Assembly (NCBI RefSeq): GCF_963678635.1
Contig: NC_087064.1
Span: 25,276,189 to 25,340,188, forward strand
Length of the DNA: 64,000 nucleotides
Direction: 5' to 3'
From: Symsagittifera roscoffensis
Lineage: Eukaryota; Xenacoelomorpha; Acoela; Convolutidae
Part shown: piece by piece, positions 17,064 to 27,000 of the stretch
Numbering within the stretch: the stretch's first letter is position 1
Layout: every line of letters begins with the position of its first letter
The notes under the pieces: generated by a model
What the model saw: only the letters and a program-made list of their open reading frames with translations
What the model was told of the DNA's origin: nothing
The model's database searches: none
Position numbers and translations under genes: made by a program

Positions 17064-17947
17064 TGTAACATTCGTCTACTACAGTCACACATGAGGCTTA
17101 AGAAAAATAGGCCCTATAACTATTGGCTCAGGAGTCAGGGACACTATCTCTTGTGTTTTTCCACCTCAAATCAGTCGGAGCCAATTCGGTTCGCTTGTGA
17201 CATGAGACTACGACCCGCTACTGCTTAAGGCTACTACCAAAATATCCCCCCACTCAAGAATTAAGAACGTCCCCATACTTAGGTCTCAAAATACCCAAAA
17301 TACATGAACGCCGTTAAAAACCGGGTTGGAACAATCCGTTAAGTTGCTTTTTTATTAGACAGTGGAACTTTGATCCATTTCAGATGGATCAACCTAAAAC
17401 TCGCCTTACCTCAACATAACAATCATAAAACACACTCTAGAAATTAAATTAAGTACTCACATTGTAGCACGCTCAAGAACCAGGAAGTAAATAAGTCGGT
17501 AAACAACTCAAGAATCAACAAAGTAACTAAAATAAGTTTAATGTCAGTCAGTTTTAACAACAAGAACAAGTTTTTACTCTAGACTGCAGTTTTATGTGGA
17601 CCATTGGGACACTCAAGCTGTCCACCTTTCCGTCGAAGGTTCACTCTGGTCCAGTTCGAATAATTGTTCTCTCGGGAATACTCTGTCTTCTATTTCAGAT
17701 AGGACAGCTCTACTCTTGTTCACTATGATGGAAATTGCGAATTGCAATTTCACACTCGTTTTTATCTGACAACTTTCCCGCAATTGTTCTAAAATTGTTC
17801 TCTTTTCTTTTTCTGATTTTCAGTTATCGCGAGAAAATCGTGCATGACATGTTCCATTCGAAATTTTGAAAAATTAAGTTTCACTACAAAATCAAGTGTT
17901 TTCTGCTCTTCTCAAGGTCAAACTTCCAAATATGACCGACTGGCACA
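17064..17947 (-). repeat. 5' LTR of element A
   Basis: 884 bp. Sense start TGTGCCAGTCGG and end GTTACA match the LTR ends of elements B and C (TGTGNCATTC start, GTTACA end). It contains the shared hairpin TGATCCAT / ATGGATCA (17371-17391). Boundaries are by comparison, because the partner LTR is outside the window. Confidence 0.8.
17371..17391 (-). promoter_or_regulatory. Conserved LTR hairpin (element A)
   Basis: Perfect 8-bp stem TGATCCAT / ATGGATCA with 5-nt loop. It is matched by AATCCAT / ATGGATT in element B and TCCAT / ATGGA in element C at similar LTR positions. Confidence 0.55.
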
Positions 17948-18479
17948 TACGTACGTAAAATAAACTTGACGATTAACGAAGCTATTTACGTTTTGTGCCG
18001 AAAAGTGAAGGTCGAGAGTATGCGAAGCAGTAAATTTTAAAATTTCGAGTTGCGCGTGCATGACGTGAAAACTTCATTTTCGCGAAAACTAAAATCGCGA
18101 AAACCTGAAGAACAATTTTTGCTTGCCAGAATTAGACAATTTGCTGAACCAAGAAGACGGAAAACCGCCAATTATGTTTAACAATTAAAACAAGTACGCA
18201 GAATTGGAGGCACTAAAGTAACGATTGTAGTGTTTGTGACATTCGACCAGAATTTAAAATGGTAATCAGAAGGTCAAAAGTATCATAGTAACCGAGGTTA
18301 CAGTCATGAGTCCCTTCATCATGTATTCCAGTCAAAATCCTTGGAATTTCTTTAGATATGGAAGTGATAATGATAAAAGAAGATGACAAGTGTTTAAGTC
18401 CTTTTCAATTAAAATCGATACGGGTTACGTTTCTTCAATAAGAACACGCAACTCGACACGAGATAATATAATATACAAG
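17948..18479. other. Older DNA between element A and the PHD-RT element
   Basis: AT-rich, no coding frame. It contains TGTGACATTCGACCAGAA at about 18236, the same 18 bases that start the LTR of element C, so a fragment of a related LTR may lie here. No LTR end could be placed. Confidence 0.4.
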
Positions 18480-21399
18480 TGTTACAAGTAAAAAATTTCG
18501 TCGATAAGTATTTTGTCATTTATTGTTCCGAGTACGCAAGCGGCGTTCGCAATCTGTATTGCCAGGGAGATTCTCTGTTTTAAAAAGCTGCCTGCTCTGG
18601 GTTCCTCAGTGCATATGCTTAGGTTCTTACAAAGCTTGCTCAAAAAAACTTCTGTGCTGGGGCCGGCCGCGCCCTGAATTTCAAAAGCTAGCGGTTGGAA
18701 AAGATATCCATCATTTACAAGATCTTTATACTTGTCAATTTTTCGCTCTTCCGCTTCAGCGGCAGCCGTACCAGGGTTACAAACAGACCCGGCATTAATC
18801 CTACAACTTGTAGGCTACAAGGAGCTAAGGAGTCTACTACCGTTACATCCCACAAGAGCTGCTTACCATCAGCCCATGGAACGAGCGTCAAACCGTCTGG
18901 TCGCTTCTGATCGGTCCTGTAGAGGTGTCGTGGTTCTAAAACAGACGGAATGTGAGCAGATGATAGACTCTGCTTTATAAGGGCATTCAGGTTTGAATGC
19001 CTAGAGAATCTCCCTGCACTTTTGAAGCAAGAAAGACCGTGCCAACCATCCTCGGTAACGTCTTTTCCGCACACGCATTTATGCCGTTCGCATATTTTTG
19101 ATCCTAATCGAAGTCCTATCGCAATTCTGAGGTGTTGGTTCGACAGTTTTAACCTTAAATTTTTGCACGGGATGACGTTCAACCATTGGGAGCCAAATCT
19201 ATCTTGGAACGCGTTGAACCTTTTTACGTCCGTTGGTTCGAGTCGTAAAATCAAGTCTGCAATTTCGCTGTCAAAAATTGGCTCCGTCCAATTTTTTTGG
19301 ATTTCATTTTCCGGAGCCATTTCAATTTTTCCAAGGTCAAACCACCGTTTAAGCGCATCATCATAGGTTCCATCCACATGCTCCAAACCAAAGATTTCGC
19401 TCAAGGCATCTTTTGCTCCTACTGCTGAGGCTAAGAAAGCGGGTAAAGCGAGTAGACGAGCGGAAGAAACGCCCAAGCCACCTTTGGCTGCCGGGAGAAC
19501 AGCTTGTAAAAACTGGTTATCATCCATTTTCACGTTAGTGACCTTGCATAACGATTTTTTTAGTAATTTATCGTAACGTTCCAAAAAATCATTTTGCAAA
19601 AAACAAGGGCTCGTACGCAAAAAATATAGGAGTTTTGGCATGCTAAAGCAACTTTTCAGGAGGTAAAAACCACAATGGGCGTCTAGTTTGTCAATGACAT
19701 CCGAAATTTTTTCAAGCTCCTTAATTTTTTCGTCGAGCAATTCTTTTCGGCAAAGTTCGCCGATTGGAGATCCTAAAATAAGGAGTTCTTCTTTTGTTTT
19801 TATTTTTATTTTGGGGCATATTTTTTTCGAAATTGTGTTAAAATTGAATTATACTGTGTACTAGTAGTCGGTCCCAAAAAACAAAGTTCACACTTCTCAG
19901 TGTTTAAGCTCAGGCCGTAAATTTGTTCCAATTTCAGAATGTTTTTAAGGTCCCGGAGTACTACCTTATAGTCGTCGGCTAAATTCCCATCATCTAAATA
20001 CCAGATGTTAATTTTCGACTCCAACTGTTTGACTAGTGTATGAATTGTTTCCGCAAAATAGGGTGGGGCTTCAGGATCACCTTGCTGAGTTCCGTCTTCT
20101 GACATTATGACAGAGTTTCCGTAAAAAAGGTAACTAGGTTTACCATACGCCCAATGAGTGTAATTATACAATTCGGGGCGATTTGAATAAACATGATTCA
20201 GCATTGTTTCTCTGTTTAAAGAGTTAAAGGCATTCTTAAAATCTAGTTTTAAAAGAACAGTGCATTTTGGATTGTCGTCGCGTTCAATTAGGTTTCGAAA
20301 CGAGTGCACAGCTATTTCTGCTCCTCGTTTGGTGCCGCATCCTACCTGTACGTTTCCGAAAAATTTTTGTCGCTCGGAGAGGGCCTTGCTTCCAGCGCAT
20401 TTAGACGCGATACGTCTCAGCGTGTTGCCTATGGCAATCGGTCTCAACCCTCCGTCTATCTTTATGAGGGCGATAAGATTTGCGCCAAAAAAGAAAGGTC
20501 TTAGTGGTTCGGGTTTTTTGCCATCTCCAATGAGGTTTATCAGCTTAGTAAGCGATTTCAGAAAATTAAGTCCTGCACTGCCATTCGACTTACAAACAAG
20601 ATCTTCAAAAATTTGAGGAACTATTTTATCAGGACCTGCTGCTGATCCGTTTGGAAAGGACATTATCGCTTTGTATAGGTCGAAATCGGTTACGAAAAAA
20701 CTATCCAACTTTTCTGGATTTGGAGCTGCAAATTTGGCTCGCTGCGGGTGCTTAGACAACAACTTTTGATAGTTATCAGTTGAAAAAGGAGCTATTTTGT
20801 CATCCGAAGCAGCAAGCCTTATTCCTCCCTTTACATTTCCTTCATCCTTCATCACTACTTATTAACTTTATTCTCTGCTCGCGGTCACTCAGAGGCGGGC
20901 TTGAAACTTGGGGATGGGGTTTTGGAAGTGACACGTCATTTGCTCGAATTTTTTTATTTATCAAAGAACTCATGCTTGTGGTCTGTTTGCGTCCACTTCT
21001 TTTCGGTTGCTCCAAAAAAAACAAGAACGACGTTAAAAAAATTAGCCATTTTGTAACATCTTCTACATTGTAGACGATGTCATTTATTTTGTCCGACAGA
21101 CTTTCCGCCAAGGGAACACGCGAGTCTTTTGGTGCTCTCTTGAGTACTCGGACATTTGAGATGGCTGTATTAACATAATTGTCTAGCACTAAATCATTAC
21201 CTATTGTTGCTTTATTAACAGATTTTACATCAACGCATAAAGGACACTGAAACCATTGCATTTTCTTAGAGTCGCTAAGAGAAAAATTTACACAATTAAT
21301 ATGATACCAACTAGAACAACAATCACATCTAATCCAATTTATCAGTCCTGAAGGTTTTAAGCAATCTTTGCTTGTACACTCTTTGTTGTTTTTCCTCAT
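18480..21399 (-). pseudogene. Non-LTR retroelement protein: PHD finger, reverse transcriptase, restriction-like endonuclease
   Basis: Frame pieces 21399-20842, 20855-19806, 19740-18715 and a last piece in another frame to about 18480. The N-terminus is a PHD-type zinc finger (CTSKDC, CDCC, HINC, CPLC). The middle is a reverse transcriptase with LDFKNAFNS, a GTQQGDPEAP box and YLDDG. The end has CVCG...HGLSC followed by KRPDGLTLVPW and LLWDVTVVD, the pattern of a CCHC knuckle plus PD-(D/E)XK nuclease used by R2/NeSL-like elements. I recall this PHD-RT-nuclease protein type from many invertebrates. Three frameshifts break it: near the PHD/RT junction (about 20850), in an A-rich run near 19806-19815, and near 18790. 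It is an old, inactive insertion, unrelated to elements A-C. Confidence 0.8.
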
Positions 21400-22004
21400 C
21401 TTGACGCAGCATAAAGGTAAAAAAAAGGATTTTGACTGGACTTTAGGGGACTGAACTAACCCATGATAAGCGGTTAGTGGGAATTTTACAAATCAGCAAA
21501 TAAAAAAAAAGACAACTAAATTAATTTAAGTTTTAAAATCGAATTATAAAAATCAAAAACAAGGAACAATCTCACCCGAGCTCAGTAGGTCCAGCGGCGC
21601 ACCACCAGACTCCTCAAGCCAGTTCCAGTTTCCCACCTCCCCAGAGAAAGCCACTTGACAGACCTGTCTCTAAAATCCCTCAGAGGGCGCTCCACATACA
21701 GGCGCAAACATCAAACATAACAAATCTATTTAATAAGTTTATTTCAACAATTATGCATTTCAGTCCATTCGACCAGAATGGCCTGAAATGCATGGCAGAA
21801 ATCAATTTTTATTTGGAGCAGTTTATCGAGAGAATTGGCTGTTTCGAATAATTACCCGTGTCAATTGTTCAATTGAACGAATTTGTAGAGGTCAGTTTTG
21901 ACTGACACGTAAAATTGAAAAAAAATCGTTTGTATGAACAGACATCTGAATTTTAATTTTCGCGATTACTGAAAACCGCGAAATCAGAACAACGATTTTC
22001 ACTG
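21400..22004. other. Flank upstream of the PHD-RT element and of element C
   Basis: AT-rich, with a GC-rich stretch at 21570-21715 that could be the 5' UTR of the PHD-RT element. It contains a 41-bp palindrome (21753-21793). No coding frame with support. Confidence 0.4.
21753..21793. repeat. 41-bp near-perfect palindrome enclosing the LTR-start motif
   Basis: Arms ATGCATTTCAG / CTGAAATGCAT pair fully, then one mismatch, then CCATTC / GAATGG, leaving loop GACCA. The centre CATTCGACCAGAATGG equals bases near the start of the element C LTR (22011-22026). Confidence 0.85.
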
Positions 22005-22363
22005 TGTGACATTCGACCAGAATGGACGAAAATGCAGTTTCGAGTTTTTAGCAGCGAACCTTCCGAATTGGCGGTTTTGAAGGATTAAGAGCGTTTTTCA
22101 GACTATTAGACAAATTGTGATGGCTGAAGGATTCGGAAATTCCTAATTTTTAAAAAATTCGAAATGATGACGTAATAATTCTGAGAAACTTCAAAAAACT
22201 GCCATTTTGGAGAAAACCAAATTAGAGACAGAAAAAAAATAGTTGCGACGACGACAAAAACGAGAAAATTGAGAATCAGAATAGGAGAAAAGCAGTAGCA
22301 GAGACCGCTCCGAGTTGCAACTATTGTGCCGCTACAATAGTTGCAAGGCATTGCGAACAACGG
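22005..22363 (+). repeat. 5' LTR of element C, first part
   Basis: Starts TGTGACATTCGACC and matches 63065-63423. It ends at the insertion of element B and continues at 50027. Confidence 0.92.
22315..22346 (+). promoter_or_regulatory. 13-bp perfect hairpin in element C LTR
   Basis: TTGCAACTATTGT / ACAATAGTTGCAA with loop GCCGCT. It is unchanged in the 3' LTR (63378-63409) although the surrounding LTR sequence has diverged. Confidence 0.7.
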
Positions 22364-23250
22364 TGTAACCATCGCCCAAATACTACACAGCGACGGAGCG
22401 TAGAAAAAGTACCTATTAACGACTGGCAGGCGTCAGTTACCTTAATCCTACTCGTTTTTCATCGTCTGGACCTTGCCAGTTGATTTTCTGGTCTGTCTAG
22501 GGCTAAGTAAAAAGTTACTATTTTTAGGCCATCAGTCAAACGACTTTTGATCAGCTTTCGTTTACATGCGAACACAAACACATAGCTGAGTCTCGGATCC
22601 TCAGACTACGTGATTGCTATTAAAAACACGGCTCAAATACCCTATTTTATTATGTTTTTGTGTGACAGTTCTATATTAAATCCATTGGAGATGGATTGAC
22701 CCCTTCCTCTTTCTAGCTACTCATATTCTAAAATATCAAATAATACCGGTGTTAATTCAAGGTTTTACGACATCCAAGTAGCTACAAAGTCAGTTTTATA
22801 TAGTCCCTTCACATACAGCAGTCTCTGGGGGTCCAAGCCTCCGCTCCCGTGTTCTTCCCGAGATAACGCTGTTATCTCTCCCAATTTGTGGCACGGGAGG
22901 GTTCCGCGGAATATTCCTTCCCCACTGAAGCTTCCTTTTCCACTAATTTCCAATGCTAAGTATCTTATCGTGTGTCACTGCCACGATAAGAGGCCTCGTT
23001 TTTCTTGTTCTTTCGTGCGACTGTTTTCTGCTATCTCCGTCGTTGTTGTGTTTTTTCGTCCTTTTAGTCAAAATGGCCGTCTTTTTGTATTTCTCAGAAA
23101 TACTGGCCCGTCAATCGAAATTTTTTAAAAATTCAAATTTTTGGAATATCTAGACCCTCCTTCGCAGTAATTTTTCGTTACTAAGGCCTTTATTCGTTTT
23201 TTTTCGTGTCGCCGGAAGGTTGCGCTGTGCCAATCTGGCAGAATGGCACA
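22364..23250 (-). repeat. 3' LTR of element B
   Basis: 887 bp; sense TGTGCCATTCTG ... GTTACA. It matches 49141-50026. It contains a TATA box (22795-22802), the hairpins GAGATAAC / GTTATCTC (22860-22878) and AATCCAT / ATGGATT (22679-22697). Confidence 0.95.
22795..22802 (-). promoter_or_regulatory. TATA box in element B 3' LTR
   Basis: Sense TATATAAA about 450 nt from the LTR start, repeated in the 5' LTR at 49572-49579. This would set U3 at roughly 450-480 nt (inference). Confidence 0.55.
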
Positions 23251-23268
23251 TACTCCCCGGACAAGTCC
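23251..23268 (-). promoter_or_regulatory. Polypurine tract of element B
   Basis: Sense ACTTGTCCGGGGAGTA directly before the LTR start TGTGCC. The homologous site in element C is CTGTCCGGGGAGTA before TGTGAC. This purine run should prime plus-strand DNA synthesis. Confidence 0.8.
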
Positions 23269-24067
23269 CCATCAATGTCCCTATTGATCGCATAACACCA
23301 GGTTATTGTCAAGTAGTGTTCCAGTTCTCTGTGATCAATCTTACAAATCGCATAAGAAAATGAAATTTATCTACTCCACCTCAACTCACTACGTGTTCAC
23401 AAATGGCATTGTACTACATCTCACTGCCTTTCAACATTTTCACAAAATATGCACCATGAGGAGTGTCCTAGATAAAATTTCTTTTCTGACTACTTACGTC
23501 ACTTGCCATAAAACTTCTTTTCGCTCATTGTGATTAAAAAGTTGGGACGTTGCACGGCCACGCACCCGTTAAAATTAACTTAACGTCACTCACCAAGTAT
23601 AATCAGTTATTTATGCGGTCCTTTCAATATTAAAACTAAGAAACTCTGTGGCTAGGAAACTTATTTAGTTACTCACCCTTTCCAAGCAAGTTTACCCAAA
23701 CTTACCATGTCGCCACACAGTGAAATTGTGTCTTACACAGGTTAAAAACTTCAGTCGTGTTTAAATAGGTAAAGATACTCACCTATGTGCTATATATATA
23801 CCTAAGTAGCATAACTAAAATTTTCTTTCAACAATTTTAACAATTGCAACAATTTTCAAAGTCTGGTTTTTGATCAAACTAGATCAAAACAAAAAGTTTA
23901 ACAAGTTCAATAATCAAACTTGGTTGATTGGTTCAAGTTTTTACACATAAAGACAATCAAGTTTTTTCTCCTTCTCTTCCTTTCTTGTTCACGTCTTCAC
24001 TTGTCCTCTTCGTTCCATCATCTCCATTCCATTGCTTCTCCATCCTGATCTTCAGCTTCGCTGTCTT
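23269..24067 (-). other. 3' untranslated region of element B
   Basis: AT-rich, no supported frame; includes TATATATA near 23800 and A/T-rich runs. Nothing further recognised. Confidence 0.5.
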
Positions 24068-27000
24068 CTAGACTTTCTCCAGCATGTCCATGGAGTTGCG
24101 GGCCGTGCCCCAACTCTCCTGCTCCAACAGCCTCAGTTTGCAACAAGGTAGCAGGTCCACATTCACCTTTTGCTCCCGGTTCCTGCAAAAGCTGTTGTGA
24201 AGACACAGGCTCACATTTCGTTCTAGGTCAGCTCTTAAGACCTCTTTCTTCTCATCTTCAGTTACACAAGGCGCTCCAGCTACTCGCTTCACCGCCGTGG
24301 TGACTGCGTTTCTGTGCGTCAGGAATGCTCTCTTATAGGCTCCCGGTCCTATATCTAGCTGGAAAGATTGATAGGCTTCCGTGTTCCTCGACATGTGACG
24401 CTTCGCGCGTTCATACATCCATGACGTCATCACTGCACGGAACCAAGGCATCAACCTTTGCCTTAACCATATTCTTTCAATGGCTCTGGGTATTCTCAGA
24501 ACTTTGCAGGTGGTTCTGAAAAGATCCAAATCGCGGCTCATCTTCACGTTGCTCAGCTGCTCAGGAGTCGGCATGGCCGTCTCCTGTTCACTCGTATCCG
24601 CGTTAGCCTCCAACCATCTCACTGCCAGCATGGCACTAACCACCACGATTGACACCTGTTGATTCTGATCGGGCAACCCCGTAGAGTACAACTCCTCTAC
24701 GTCCCATACTAGCATCAGATTCCGGCGTTTGGGGTACCATAACGTCTGCGCCAAGCAGTGGCAAGGATACTCCCCATGGGTTTTCACTATGTTCCTTCGG
24801 GTCCGATACCCTGAGGCTCCCAGCAACGGTTCCACCTCCATCATAATTCTGTGTAAATCGTCTTTCTCTTCTATGGTGGGAATTCAGTGGGTAACGCTCC
24901 ACTCGCTTTCTGCTTTTGGAACTCGCTCACATTACATTCGTTCAGTCTCAGGAACTCTTCAACCACTACGTCTTAAAACTCGCCTTCAGATCTCTTCGGG
25001 ACTGCCCGAAAGATCTTCGCCAACAAATCATATGAACTCTCCGACATTCTGGCCAACCTCACGCACTTTGGCAAAGAGAAAAGTTGGTCAATCAACACCT
25101 GCTGAGTCCTCGCATCCATCACCACCATGTGTGTAGGATACCTACTACTGCAATATGGCGCGGAGCTTGAACCCACCAGATATTTTGAACCAGTAGGTTT
25201 ATGATAGGCTTCACTATCCTTCAGACTCATTTCGTTTTCCAGAGCTTCTCGCCAGCCTCCGATCTTCTGCTCTGTCTGCAATGCTCCAGGGAATACTTCC
25301 ACGCTGAGGGACGTCACTAGCTCATGGGCACGCTCCAGGCGCTCAAGCGATTCTATCGAACTCGTCATGCTACAATATCCCAAGGCTGTGGTCAAGTGTA
25401 CATCCGTCACCCCATGACAGTCCGCGACCAACTCTATGCCACTCTTATCCGACATGCTCAATCTTCCGTACAATCGTGCCAGTTGTCGATGCTGCTCGCT
25501 CAGCGTAATCAGGCAGTGTCCCAAGTTGCAAACATGTCCTTCCATCCCACTATGTTGAGTCAAACAGGTGCCTTGCTTCAACCAATGGCTCGATGGACTT
25601 TCCTCGGATAGCTCCGTGGATGGGTTGCTCTTCCGCTTCGTCATCCTCATGGCCAGCAGATGGTGTATCATGGCCAGATCATGTAGACTTGCGTCATCAT
25701 CCAGGTCTAACGTGAAATCCGCCGTCATGTCCCAGATTAGAGCGGCGTTAGGGTGGGGACACCAAGAAGGCTTCATGAGCTCCCACATAGTTACTAGGCT
25801 GGTTTTCAAGGGACCGTCCCAAGAACCACAATCAAAACTCACTTGCCCCTTCAGCTCGGGAACCCAGGGTTTGACCACTCGTTCTTCTAAAATAATTCCC
25901 AGCTTGGGCTGTTCCACCATCAGCTTTCCAGTTTCCTTAATCCGTTCGACCCAGAAATTGAGCACTATGACTTGCTCATAGTCGAAGTACGCTTCCCTGG
26001 CTTCTTCATTCACGAAGGGATTATACGCCATCCCCGGTATGCCAGACACATATTGCAACCACTTCAGTTTCCCTAGTGTTGCAAAGTCTTTTTGTCCCCT
26101 GACTGTTTCAATCAACTCTCGGCTCACTTTCAATTCTTTGTTGGAATACCTTCTCACTTCTTCCAATTTGCGATAGCTCTCCATGTCATTCGACTCCCTA
26201 TTTGGTACAATCAACGGCATATCCTGATATAGTTCCAGGAGTGCCCTAAGGAAGTTTCTTTCGCAATCAACTCCCTTTTGCCGATTGATCTTTATGCATT
26301 CTCCCAAAACAGGAGTGGGGATACGATCCACCACGAACCTGACAAAGCAAAGGGCATCCTTACGCTTAGCCCAGGCTATCGCAGAATCGTCTTTTGAAAT
26401 CAAAGCTCGCAGGGCTTCCATCAACTCCAGCTCCTGTTGCTTTGATTTCAAATCATTACTGGCTTCATATTCCGCCTTCTTGATGCCCGTCAAGCACCAA
26501 GCCAACCGTTTTTGCAGGTCAGTTCTCGTGCACGGATGAGCCAGGTACGCTGCCACCCTCGCAGGTGCATGCATCGTCTCGTCGAAGTATCTTTGGAGGG
26601 CCGCCCTCCAAGAGATTTCCAGCAGTTTTTCCAGCCCGATTTCGTTCGCCTCTGAGGACATTACCGTGCCGTTTTCTTTCCGATTTAAGTTAGAATTCTC
26701 CGTTAGCCCTTTCAGATATTCCTGCATGGCTCGCTTCTTGCTCCAAGCCATCAGGTGCCCACTCGCGGAGTTTCTCGCCTTCAACATCTCCACATAACCC
26801 CCTGCTGGATCTCCCATGTGGACCGATTCTGTCACAGTGACTCGACTGTACTCGACCACGTCGAGTTGTCCCTCCAGTTTCATCCGGGCCATGATGGTTC
26901 GCGAGGGCCTGTAATCTTCAAGTCCTCCAGATCCACACTGACTGATGATCTCCATTTCTAGCTTAATGTCTGCTAGGGTTCGTGCAGTCTTCTTTGATTT

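Larger units (their letters stand above)
1..17947 (-). mobile_element. Element A: giant Ty3/gypsy-type LTR retrotransposon, 3' end outside window
   Basis: Minus-strand element, entered from its 5' LTR (17064-17947), with primer-binding site, 2.4 kb leader, an unbroken gag-pol (14642-5835) and a second giant frame running off the left edge. The homologous element B needs about 5 kb more to reach its 3' LTR, so A is probably about 23 kb in full (inference). It is the only one of the three related elements whose frames are unbroken here, so it is the best candidate for a recently active copy. The 3' LTR is not visible, so LTR divergence and target duplication cannot be judged. The whole element is unusually rich in CTCAAG/CTTGAG. 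Confidence 0.93.

Noticed and set aside
18236-18301. A complete solo LTR near 18236
   Set aside because: The start motif is present, but no matching LTR body or GTTACA end at the expected 0.89 kb distance was found.
22765-22953. Short frames inside the LTRs (22765-22953, 49542-49730, 49927-50178)
   Set aside because: LTR sequence with TATA box and hairpins; the frames are short and not shared between LTR families.
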